DNA of 6,369 nucleotides from Bacteroidia bacterium (lineage in GTDB: Bacteria; Bacteroidota; Bacteroidia; Bacteroidales; BM520): NCBI GenBank assembly GCA_009930445.1, contig RZYD01000141.1, forward strand, positions 1 through 6,369, read 5' to 3'. Below are positions 1 through 6,148 of the stretch, piece after piece (position 1 is the first letter of the stretch; every line of letters begins with the position of its first letter). Position numbers and translations under genes: made by a program. The notes below the pieces were generated by a model. The model made no database searches. It saw nothing but the letters and a program-made list of their open reading frames with translations, and was not told the origin of the DNA.

Positions 1-528
1 ATGAAAATCAACGATCATATCATCCATATTTAGTTCCGTCTTTGTTTGGGACGAACGAGCCGGTCGAAAATACTCCACACGCCCTCCATCATTTTCATAC
101 ACAATCTTCGTATTATGTCCACACAACGAATACTCCGGATGCGCCTCCAGAAAATCCACCTGCTTCTGCAATTTCAACGGATCCGTCCAGTAGTCGTCGC
201 CTTCACAGAGCGCTATGTATTTGCCGTGGCAAGCGGGCAAGACGAACTCAACTGTAATACTATGTCCTTTTGACATTTGGTTTACTTCCTGGAATATCGG
301 ACATAATATATCAGGATACTTCTGCTTATACTCACGAATAACATCAGGTGTTTTATCAGTTGAACAATCGTCATGTATGACAATTTTGAATGGAAAATCT
401 GTTTTCTGCATTAAAAAACCATCGAGGCATTGCCGAATGAATGGTTCATGGTTATATGTGATGCAACATATACTGACCATCGGTAACGACGCAGTCTTGA
501 GCGGGCACAATTTACTTTCAACTGTCAC
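1..528 (-). CDS. Family 2 glycosyltransferase, N-terminal part (runs off left edge)
   Basis: The frame is open for 176 codons from a GTG at 528 to the window edge, so the C-terminal part is missing. The translation is a clear GT-A fold glycosyltransferase. The nucleotide-binding strand is VSICCITYNHEPFIRQCL (about residues 18-35), followed by IHDDCSTDKTPDVI (51-64) and the acidic metal/nucleotide-sugar motif ALCEGDDYWTDPLKLQKQ (106-123). Members of this family move a sugar from a nucleotide donor onto a growing glycan at the cytoplasmic face of the membrane. The donor and acceptor cannot be told from the sequence. I chose GTG 528 because AAGGGA lies 5 nt upstream. ATG 480 (residue 17) is possible but has no visible ribosome binding site. 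The start overlaps the end of the pyruvyl transferase gene by 11 bp, which suggests coupled translation. Third-position GC jumps abruptly near position 249 (see findings). Confidence 0.93.
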   Translation of the reverse strand, partial: MTVESKLCPLKTASLPMVSICCITYNHEPFIRQCLDGFLMQKTDFPFKIVIHDDCSTDKTPDVIREYKQKYPDILCPIFQEVNQMSKGHSITVEFVLPACHGKYIALCEGDDYWTDPLKLQKQVDFLEAHPEYSLCGHNTKIVYENDGGRVEYFRPARSSQTKTELNMDDMIVDFH

Positions 529-1900
529 TACTGTCCCTTGGTGTTGAGGTGTTCGTTTGCGATATCATATTCTTTAATAAATCGAAGTTTTTCCGAGCCA
601 GCGCCTGAACCTGAGGTATCTTTTTTTGAAGAAATTCACGATAGGCAACACGATTGTTCCAACATTTTTCTTTTTTTTGTTTTAGATCATCACCTTCGGC
701 AGGATCCGCAACGTATTCAGAAACACCAGTAACCTCGGCGAAACCACGCAACTTATGCGCCTTGGGTTCATGCCCATAATCAATAATCACCGTCGGAATA
801 AACTGGGACAATCCCGCCACAGACGCATGCACGCGTCCCGTTACTAGCATATCCATTTGCCCAATCATCGCCTTTAGATCTGCTGGCAAATATATGCCCT
901 GTTGTAAGGTCACATGGTCCATACACAGACCCTGATGACAAACATCATAAAGGCGCTTCGCATCCTGGTAGTCCCTTCCATGTATGAGTTTAAACTGCGG
1001 ATCCTTCTCGAAACCATTGCTGTGAGAGATGAGAAACACATGTAAGCCAAGCGTTTCAACCATGAATGAAATCGCATCTGCAAAGATCTGATACTCTGAA
1101 TCCGCTCGCGGCCAACGCCCGTAAGGGCCTTTCAACATATTCCATCCGCAAACCACAACACCAACCACGGGACGTTCTAGTACATCTAATCGCTCCTTTC
1201 TAAATATTTCTCTACCACGACTCACTGAAGACCCTTCAAAAAGAAATGCCGGACATGCACAATCGCGCACGCGACTAACATCAAAGTTATCCTCTCTTAA
1301 AAGTTTCGTGCTTATTGGATCGCGATTCGTAACAAGTCTAAATTTTGAGAATACTTTTCGAGCCAATCCCTTCAACAGCCCCTTCTTAAATGGTCCAGGC
1401 GATCCGGCTAACATCACGGCAGGTGTTCCAAGAAACGTCGGCAAGATATCTTTGCACAGTCCAATAATGAAACGATGCTTTCCAACTAGATCGGCATTGT
1501 CGCCCCAAATATCTCCACTCATATCAACCACAACATCCGCTTTTAGCACCTCCGCCATATATCTAGTTTTAGGTAGTGGAATCCTTGTATACCTCAGAAT
1601 AAAAGACGAAATCACCTCATAAATAGCCTTCGGAAAATCGCTATATGTCCACCCATAATAAGCATTCATGGGAAGACATAACACATTCTCCTTAACACAA
1701 AAAGAATCCGACATTTGGAGTGTGGTGCGGATTACGACATGCGGGGCTACAGAATGCAATCCTCGAAAAAAAGGTTCTATGACATAGTAATTCCCCGCAT
1801 TGCCAAACTCAACTCTCCCCCAATGTAACGTACTTTGCCCAATGACTAGAATTTTTGTTTTACCCGAAACAACCGTGTCAGACATCAGATTTCCGTCCAT
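518..1900 (-). CDS. Polysaccharide pyruvyl transferase family protein
   Basis: The product is 460 aa from ATG 1900. It looks like the polysaccharide pyruvyl transferase family (PF04230; CsaB/WcaK-type GT-B-like fold). Such enzymes transfer pyruvate from phosphoenolpyruvate to sugar hydroxyls, forming ketals on capsule, O-antigen or secondary cell-wall polymers. Visible evidence includes the acidic/glycine segment VVDMSGDIWGDN (about 124-135), the segment LVTNRDPISTKLLRE (about 189-203), and the family-typical C-terminal core TGRVHASVAGLSQFIPTVII (354-373) with the conserved Arg and His. This core is followed by DYGHEPKAHKL. The frame stays open upstream to a TTG at 1963, but that codon has no good binding site, while AGAGGA lies 4 nt before ATG 1900. 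A further in-frame ATG lies at 1885. The gene follows the phosphoesterase gene after 106 bp and overlaps the glycosyltransferase start by 11 bp. Some family members act on other substrates, so the pyruvyl donor is inferred from family membership only. Confidence 0.85.
   Translation of the reverse strand: MDGNLMSDTVVSGKTKILVIGQSTLHWGRVEFGNAGNYYVIEPFFRGLHSVAPHVVIRTTLQMSDSFCVKENVLCLPMNAYYGWTYSDFPKAIYEVISSFILRYTRIPLPKTRYMAEVLKADVVVDMSGDIWGDNADLVGKHRFIIGLCKDILPTFLGTPAVMLAGSPGPFKKGLLKGLARKVFSKFRLVTNRDPISTKLLREDNFDVSRVRDCACPAFLFEGSSVSRGREIFRKERLDVLERPVVGVVVCGWNMLKGPYGRWPRADSEYQIFADAISFMVETLGLHVFLISHSNGFEKDPQFKLIHGRDYQDAKRLYDVCHQGLCMDHVTLQQGIYLPADLKAMIGQMDMLVTGRVHASVAGLSQFIPTVIIDYGHEPKAHKLRGFAEVTGVSEYVADPAEGDDLKQKKEKCWNNRVAYREFLQKKIPQVQALARKNFDLLKNMISQTNTSTPRDSSDS
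534..539 (-). promoter_or_regulatory. Ribosome binding site of the glycosyltransferase gene
   Basis: AAGGGA on the minus strand ends 5 nt before the GTG at 528, inside the last codons of the pyruvyl transferase gene. It supports GTG 528 over ATG 480 as the start. Confidence 0.6.
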
Positions 1901-1904
1901 ATTA

Positions 1905-1910
1905 TCCTCT
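1905..1910 (-). promoter_or_regulatory. Ribosome binding site of the pyruvyl transferase gene
   Basis: AGAGGA on the minus strand lies 4 nt before ATG 1900. The more upstream candidates (TTG 1963, ATG 1924) have no comparable site, so this decides the start. Confidence 0.5.
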
Positions 1911-2006
1911 ACATTCTCATTCATAATTTTCAGTCTTTGTCTGTGTGGGATTATTCTTGCCAAAAAGAAGGATGATGCCTTAGAACTCGTGACCCCTCAT
2001 ATTTAT

Positions 2007-2675
2007 TCAGGAATGAAGCCGTGAGCTCCCTGTCTTAAGACACCCATAGTAGTAGCCATCGAAACCTGCATCTTTCATGAGTCTCCCCACCGTCTCAATA
2101 TCATATTCTACTCTATACGGTTGAAAACAAGCCCCATCAAAGGTGGCGAAAGCAGCAGAAGACATATTATCACGCGGCTGTCCGACAGATCCAGGGTTGC
2201 AGTAGGTTTTATCGCCGAATCGCTCGATCCGCTGAATATGGACATGTCCAGATGCGAAGTAACTCCCCGACAGCGTTCCAAAATAATCAGCATTAGGATC
2301 AAGCAAATATTCATCGATGGGATCACACCATCCTCCGTGAACAAGCGAAAGCCCACCCACTGCTCGAAATACAGGAAACGTAGACAGCCAACGGAGGTTT
2401 TCATTCGTAATAATCTGACGCTGAAATTTGAGACAATCGTTAACACTTTTTGAACGCGGACAAAACCCGCCGCCGACCATGTACCAATCATGGTTCCCCA
2501 TAACACATGGAATGTTACGACTTCGCAATGACTCGCAACATTCATTGACTTGCGAGTAATATCCGACAACATCTCCCAAGCAGTATATCTTCTCGATGCC
2601 CATCGCATCGATTTTCGCTAACACCTGCTCAAGCGCACAGTAGTTGCCGTGGATGTCAGAGATTAGCGCTATCAT
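2007..2675 (-). CDS. Calcineurin-like metallophosphoesterase (YfcE/MJ0936-type)
   Basis: The product is 222 aa and covers the whole fold of the small Metallophos_2 (PF12850) family, which hydrolyses phosphomono- or phosphodiesters with a two-metal centre. All metal-binding motifs are present in order: SDIHGN (D7, H9), LGDVVG (D35), MGNHD (N61, H62), LVHGG (H113) and SGHVH (H144, H146). The characteristic NPGSVGQPRD segment follows at 160-169. The start is ATG 2675, whose ATGA overlaps the TGA of the ATP-grasp gene. A GAGG lies 13 nt upstream, so translation is probably coupled. A longer reading from about 2726 adds only 17 residues that do not belong to the fold, and it would sit inside the ATP-grasp gene. 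Placement in a sugar-modification operon suggests a nucleotide-sugar, sugar-phosphate or pyrophosphate substrate, but this is inference. No signal peptide is visible, so it is probably cytoplasmic. Confidence 0.9.
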   Translation of the reverse strand: MIALISDIHGNYCALEQVLAKIDAMGIEKIYCLGDVVGYYSQVNECCESLRSRNIPCVMGNHDWYMVGGGFCPRSKSVNDCLKFQRQIITNENLRWLSTFPVFRAVGGLSLVHGGWCDPIDEYLLDPNADYFGTLSGSYFASGHVHIQRIERFGDKTYCNPGSVGQPRDNMSSAAFATFDGACFQPYRVEYDIETVGRLMKDAGFDGYYYGCLKTGSSRLHS

Positions 2676-3631
2676 AAGAAAACATGATCCTCGATATAGC
2701 GCACGGCTCGCCCACTCCGGGTGCACGGAGGATCTGGACGCTGTTGATCCAGAAAATATTTTATGCTCATTAAGCTTTCGTTGTAACCAAATGCCGCGCG
2801 GATCGAGGTCGCCGATGATATTCGCGGGTTAATCTCGAGACATTTGAGATCCCCTCTATGAACCCGAAATTGAAAATTGGTCGGGCCAATAGCCTTGAAC
2901 GCGCGCCCCAAACGCCTCATCGCCGACGTGGCACCATCCAAAACCGCCACCTTCGCACTTTGGGTGAACCCTTCGGAGGAAAGTTTTCGCTTCAGGGTCA
3001 TGGAACAGCAAAGTTCTCCAAATTTGTCAAAAAAACCAGAAACCGTATACTCTTCATCGCAAGAGCCAACAATAGGCTGTGCCATTAACAAAGGCCCCAA
3101 TAGCGCTTTGTGTTCATCAAAAACAGCTTGATTAGCAACTTGCACAATACCTTTTGAAGCAAATCCGCACCGTGGCTTTAGCAGAAAAGGCAGTGAGTAT
3201 TCCTCGACAAGGCTATCATATGAGCCCTCAATCCTTGTCGGAATGGCAAACTCAGGAGCAAACCTCTTCAAAGCATTATAAAAGAGCCACTTATCATGAC
3301 ATAACTCAATCAAATTTTCGTTATTCAGGAGTACTTTCACCCCCGAAGATTCGATCGCCTCTCGGTGCTCATTCCACTTATATACATCACATTCGATTGA
3401 TGGAATTATAAGATCAACGGAATGCCTAGAAACAACACTATTGAGCCACTCCAAGTATCCATCCTGACTCGTGGGGGGCGCCAGCTCAAATATATCGCAA
3501 AAAGCAGGTACAACAGAATCCTGATAAATAGTGGTGCCAACCAACCGAATGTCTTCTGCAGAAAGCCGTAACGAACGGAGAATTCCATATCCAACGATCC
3601 CACTTGCACCAGAAACCAAAACCGTTTTCAT
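2672..3631 (-). CDS. ATP-grasp ligase, carbamoyl-phosphate synthase large-subunit-like
   Basis: The product is 319 aa. The N-terminal pre-ATP-grasp domain begins MKTVLVSGASGIVGYGIL with a glycine-rich Rossmann-like loop. The ATP-binding lysines appear in CHDKW (K114) and LLKPRCGFASKGI (K152, with the flexible glycine loop at 156-161). An acidic pair EEYTVSG (193-199) follows. The magnesium/ATP site is the CarB-like GPTNFQFR followed by LEINPR (E266, N268, R270). Enzymes of this fold activate a carboxylate as an acyl phosphate and join it to an amine or thiol. Beside an SDR and a methyltransferase in a glycan locus, it may form an amide between a sugar and an amino acid or similar group (inference). 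It is far too short to be a true carbamoyl-phosphate synthase. The start is ATG 3631, directly behind GGAGGAGG. The ATGA overlaps the stop of the epimerase gene, and the 3' end overlaps the phosphoesterase start in the same way. Confidence 0.9.
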   Translation of the reverse strand: MKTVLVSGASGIVGYGILRSLRLSAEDIRLVGTTIYQDSVVPAFCDIFELAPPTSQDGYLEWLNSVVSRHSVDLIIPSIECDVYKWNEHREAIESSGVKVLLNNENLIELCHDKWLFYNALKRFAPEFAIPTRIEGSYDSLVEEYSLPFLLKPRCGFASKGIVQVANQAVFDEHKALLGPLLMAQPIVGSCDEEYTVSGFFDKFGELCCSMTLKRKLSSEGFTQSAKVAVLDGATSAMRRLGRAFKAIGPTNFQFRVHRGDLKCLEINPRISSATSIRAAFGYNESLMSIKYFLDQQRPDPPCTRSGRAVRYIEDHVFL

Positions 3632-4479
3632 ACCTCCTCCTTCCTGAAATGGGCAACTCGCCTCATGCCCTCCCAAACATCAATTACTGGGCAAAAACCA
3701 ATTTGATCATACAATTCGGTACTATTGCCAAATACATTATCTGGAATATCCGGCATATCTGGCGTAAAAACAACCTTCCCCCCCCGAGCAAACGCCCCCA
3801 GTGCCGCACGTGCAACCTCGCTCAGTTCAACGTCCTGGGGAAAGGTACAAGGATAAACTCCGCTGCACCCAGTCTCCAGAACCCTGCCTATAATCTTCGC
3901 CACATCATCGGCATGTATATAATTTCTCAACGCATCATGTTGTCCATACAGTATAATGTCCTCTCCTTTTTCTGCGCAATCTGCCATCAGATAAATCAAC
4001 GGTTGATGACGCCAATAAGCTCCGTTTTCCGCATAAAGTTGCGAGGGCCGAAGAACAGTCAACAATAGGCCATGGCACCGACAATAATTGATAGCAACCT
4101 CCTCAGCCTGACGCTTTGTTATTGCATAAATACCATAATAGGGAGAACTGACAGTCAACTGTGCAGAAAGTGATGATATAATCACGATATGCCGAACTCC
4201 AGCCCTCCGTGCAGCCATACAAACCTTCAGAGTACCTAATACGTTTGTCTCAACTGCTTGCAGTTGCTGTACATCTGTTGAACCACCAAAAAATGCAGCA
4301 ACATGCACCACCACATCAGCTCCCAGTGGGATCTGTATATCTTCCACCGGCCCTAATAAATCGCACCGCACATCGCACCCTCTGCGGCCAAGAGTAATAA
4401 CTTCATTATCCAATTGAAGAAATGACTTCAGCGTACGAGCAAGGGCGGCCGTGCCCCCCACAATAGCAATACAAGTCAC
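3628..4479 (-). CDS. NAD(P)-dependent epimerase/dehydratase (extended SDR)
   Basis: The product is 283 aa from GTG 4479. The layout is that of an extended short-chain dehydrogenase/reductase, which epimerises, dehydrates or reduces nucleotide-linked sugars. Visible landmarks are the strand VVVHVAAFFGG (about 57-67), the segment NVLGTLKVCMAARRAGVRHI (79-98), the serine strand IISSLSA (about 100-106), and the catalytic YAITK (Y118, K122). LRPSQLYAENG (143-153) and the substrate-side RNYIHADDV follow. The cofactor loop is unusual: VGGTAALA has the first glycine but alanines in place of the second and third glycines of GxxGxxG. GTG is chosen because GTGA overlaps the methyltransferase stop by 4 bp, and AGAGG lies 10 nt upstream. 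The frame is open to about 4509, but those 10 extra residues come before the first beta strand. The sugar substrate cannot be assigned. Confidence 0.9.
   Translation of the reverse strand: MTCIAIVGGTAALARTLKSFLQLDNEVITLGRRGCDVRCDLLGPVEDIQIPLGADVVVHVAAFFGGSTDVQQLQAVETNVLGTLKVCMAARRAGVRHIVIISSLSAQLTVSSPYYGIYAITKRQAEEVAINYCRCHGLLLTVLRPSQLYAENGAYWRHQPLIYLMADCAEKGEDIILYGQHDALRNYIHADDVAKIIGRVLETGCSGVYPCTFPQDVELSEVARAALGAFARGGKVVFTPDMPDIPDNVFGNSTELYDQIGFCPVIDVWEGMRRVAHFRKEEV
3633..3640 (-). promoter_or_regulatory. Strong ribosome binding site of the ATP-grasp gene
   Basis: GGAGGAGG on the minus strand lies directly before ATG 3631, within the last codons of the epimerase gene. It is the strongest Shine-Dalgarno match in the window. 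It fixes the ATG at 3631 and rules out the 15-residue longer reading from about 3676. Confidence 0.75.
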
Positions 4480-5198
4480 GAGAAAACAACCTCTGCCAGA
4501 AGCCCGCAACTTAACTCAGGATATCGAATGCCCAGTTGGCAAAGTGCATCCACAATCTGATTGTCAATATGTAAAGACATGATTTGAGCTGTGGTAAAAG
4601 GCTTCAGATATACGCCTTCCATCCGAACAACTTTTCCGCCTGATCGTTGAATAACCTCTTTAAGGCTTTCCACCGTGTAAAACCGACGATGGCCGAGGTC
4701 TATGTCGTTTTGCGAAAGTTCAAATAAATCGGGCAATAAACCTGCGAGATGTCCCAACTGGCGATTCATACTTTCGGCATTTGGCACAGCAATATACATG
4801 CGCCCTTCAGGTGAAAGAAACTTCTGAAACTGCTTAATCAACTCTGATGGGTTGTCTACATGTTCAAGGACAAATCCAAGAACAATGACATCATACTTTT
4901 CAGATGTCACAAAATTCTCAAAAGAGGATTCTATTATCTCGGCGTTGCAATCTGGATACTTCTTTTGGAAATTCAAAATAACTGATCGAGATCCCTCAAG
5001 AATACTATACCTTTTAAAATTGCCAGCAAACACCTTTGCGCTGAAGCCGTGCCCCAGTCCAAGCTCTAAAACAGACACATCACTTTGGACAAGTTCTAAT
5101 ATTCTACGCGAATACCATCCCAATACAATTTGATTGTCAAAATCGTAAATAGAATTACCTGCATAGGCCTCTACATGTTCATCCAAATGATTAGCCAT
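4476..5198 (-). CDS. Class I SAM-dependent methyltransferase
   Basis: The product is 240 aa. It has a class I (Rossmann-like) methyltransferase core: motif I VLELGLGHG (43-51) binds S-adenosylmethionine, and an acidic residue follows strand 2 in YSILEGS (E68). The post-II strand is YDVIVLGFVLEHVDNP (102-117), and SPEGRMYIAVPNAES (129-143) is the next core strand. The segment GHRRFYTVESLKEVIQRSGG (169-188) resembles methyltransferases often found in surface-polysaccharide clusters. It probably methylates a sugar or a sugar-borne group, but the acceptor cannot be read from the sequence. The start is ATG 5198, with AAAGGAA 5 nt upstream. The gene lies 76 bp after the WbqC gene, and its TGA overlaps the GTG of the epimerase gene. 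It is the first of four tightly coupled genes. Confidence 0.9.
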   Translation of the reverse strand: MANHLDEHVEAYAGNSIYDFDNQIVLGWYSRRILELVQSDVSVLELGLGHGFSAKVFAGNFKRYSILEGSRSVILNFQKKYPDCNAEIIESSFENFVTSEKYDVIVLGFVLEHVDNPSELIKQFQKFLSPEGRMYIAVPNAESMNRQLGHLAGLLPDLFELSQNDIDLGHRRFYTVESLKEVIQRSGGKVVRMEGVYLKPFTTAQIMSLHIDNQIVDALCQLGIRYPELSCGLLAEVVFS

Positions 5199-5203
5199 TA
5201 TTG

Positions 5204-5210
5204 TTCCTTT
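5204..5210 (-). promoter_or_regulatory. Ribosome binding site of the methyltransferase gene
   Basis: AAAGGAA on the minus strand ends 5 nt before ATG 5198. It lies just downstream (in transcript sense) of the stem-loop at 5223-5256. Confidence 0.6.
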
Positions 5211-5222
5211 TCTGAGGGTCCA

Positions 5223-5256
5223 ACAAACAATGGATTCTCGCCAGAATCTCGTTTGT
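5223..5256 (-). other. Two-tier stem-loop between the WbqC and methyltransferase genes
   Basis: Two nested perfect inverted repeats are visible. The inner stem is GATTCT/AGAATC (5233-5238 with 5243-5248) around a 4-nt loop. The outer stem is ACAAAC/GTTTGT (5223-5228 with 5251-5256). They are separated by a 4-nt/2-nt internal loop. On the minus-strand transcript no run of U follows, so it is not a classic intrinsic terminator. It could be an mRNA processing or stabilising element, or a weak attenuator, placed before the methyltransferase binding site. Confidence 0.5.
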
Positions 5257-5274
5257 ATATTGCCAACTGATACA

Positions 5275-5958
5275 CTAAGTCAGTTGTTCCCTAATAGAGT
5301 CCACCGAATTAAACATCAATACATCCAGAATCGAAAGCCACGGCATGAAATGATTATCAAACTGCTTATACTCGGTTCTTTTCGGTTCCATAAAGAGCAA
5401 CTCAATTCCCGCATTATTGAAAGTCTCTGTAGCATAAAGGTTTTTGCCACCGACAACATTGATATAGCGTTCCGCACCAAGACGATTACAAATCGCGATG
5501 ACCTTCTCCTGAGCTTTCAAAGCGTTATCAATATCCAAGCTGGAAGAAATCAGCAACTTCGTCGTGAGACCCAAGTGGTCGCACAACATTTCAATGGAGT
5601 AGAACACATAGTTGAACAAATTCAATTCACTATAATTGACAATACTGCAAAAGAGATCAAATACTTGGTCAAAATAGGGCGCTTTTTGATAGGAGGCTCT
5701 AATTTGATTGAGAAGCTTTTTCTTGTCAAAGCAATCTGCCAATTGCCGATCCCTCACGTCCGAATAATCAGAAGCCTTTTTGAGAGGAAGCGAAAACATG
5801 GCATCCTTTCCATTTTTCAGATATCGATTCCGGTTGATCCACCCTTTTTTCGTATATTGAATATTGTCATACACCACAAATTCATCCACAGCGTTGATCA
5901 GCTGAAAATACCCGATATACGGCAGAAAATAGGGCTGCATAATGGCGATTGTTTTCAT
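5275..5958 (-). CDS. WbqC family protein
   Basis: The product is 227 aa and matches the whole WbqC-like family (PF08889) in length and motifs. It starts MKTIAIMQPYFLPYIGYFQL, then VDEFVVYDNIQYTKKGWINR (24-43), which is the family signature. Later come YINVVGGKNLY (165-175) and the C-terminal LSILDVLMFNS (208-218). The family is known mainly from O-antigen and other surface-glycan gene clusters, and I do not know of a settled biochemical activity that I could assign here. No signal peptide or membrane segment is evident, so it is probably cytoplasmic. The start is ATG 5958. No Shine-Dalgarno sequence precedes it (the upstream bases are an A-rich AAAACGAAATCC), unlike most genes in this window. 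It is the first gene of the visible operon, with a promoter candidate 75-100 bp upstream. Confidence 0.92.
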   Translation of the reverse strand: MKTIAIMQPYFLPYIGYFQLINAVDEFVVYDNIQYTKKGWINRNRYLKNGKDAMFSLPLKKASDYSDVRDRQLADCFDKKKLLNQIRASYQKAPYFDQVFDLFCSIVNYSELNLFNYVFYSIEMLCDHLGLTTKLLISSSLDIDNALKAQEKVIAICNRLGAERYINVVGGKNLYATETFNNAGIELLFMEPKRTEYKQFDNHFMPWLSILDVLMFNSVDSIREQLT

Positions 5959-6033
5959 GGATTTCGTTTTTGGTTCGTCGTTAGCCGTTGTGGAGTTCGG
6001 GACATAATTTTTGCTCGTTCGTATTTTTATATT

Positions 6034-6062
6034 TTTATCGGTTTATTCTCCGTTTTTTGCAA
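6034..6062 (-). promoter_or_regulatory. Candidate sigma-70-like promoter for the operon
   Basis: On the minus strand TTGCAA (6057-6062) and GATAAA (6034-6039) are separated by exactly 17 nt. Each matches 4 of 6 consensus bases. An AT-rich tract, including two adjacent copies of ATTTTTAT (6023-6038, plus-strand reading), overlaps and follows the -10 side. The position fits transcription of the WbqC gene. The match is modest, and a TATAAA further upstream near 6075 is an alternative. Confidence 0.3.
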
Positions 6063-6126
6063 CGAAATTCATGTTTATATAGCTGAACCCACCCCTAAAA
6101 CGTCCACTTGGAGCGAAGCGACAAAG

Positions 6127-6148
6127 TGCTGGCGTATTCCCGCCAGCA
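6127..6148. repeat. Perfect GC-rich inverted repeat (REP-like hairpin)
   Basis: TGCTGGCG (6127-6134) and CGCCAGCA (6141-6148) are perfect inverted copies around a 6-nt loop TATTCC. No T run follows on either strand, so it is a weak terminator candidate. It resembles a REP-type palindrome or the tip of a small mobile repeat. Confidence 0.5.

Noticed and set aside
215..547. Plus-strand 110-codon frame at the left end
   Set aside because: It is a shadow of the glycosyltransferase gene, which is convincing on the opposite strand with intact GT-A motifs.
1901..1963. Extended N-terminus of the pyruvyl transferase from TTG 1963 or ATG 1924
   Set aside because: Neither has a clear ribosome binding site, and the extra residues precede the domain. 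ATG 1900 has AGAGGA at good spacing.
1964..2006. Possible terminator between the phosphoesterase and pyruvyl transferase genes (AAGG/CCTT followed by a T-rich stretch)
   Set aside because: The stem is only 4 bp with a 6-nt loop, too weak to call an intrinsic terminator.
2108..2608. Second minus-strand frame of 166 codons inside the phosphoesterase gene
   Set aside because: It overlaps the phosphoesterase gene in another frame, and that gene has all its catalytic motifs. The alternative frame shows no domain.
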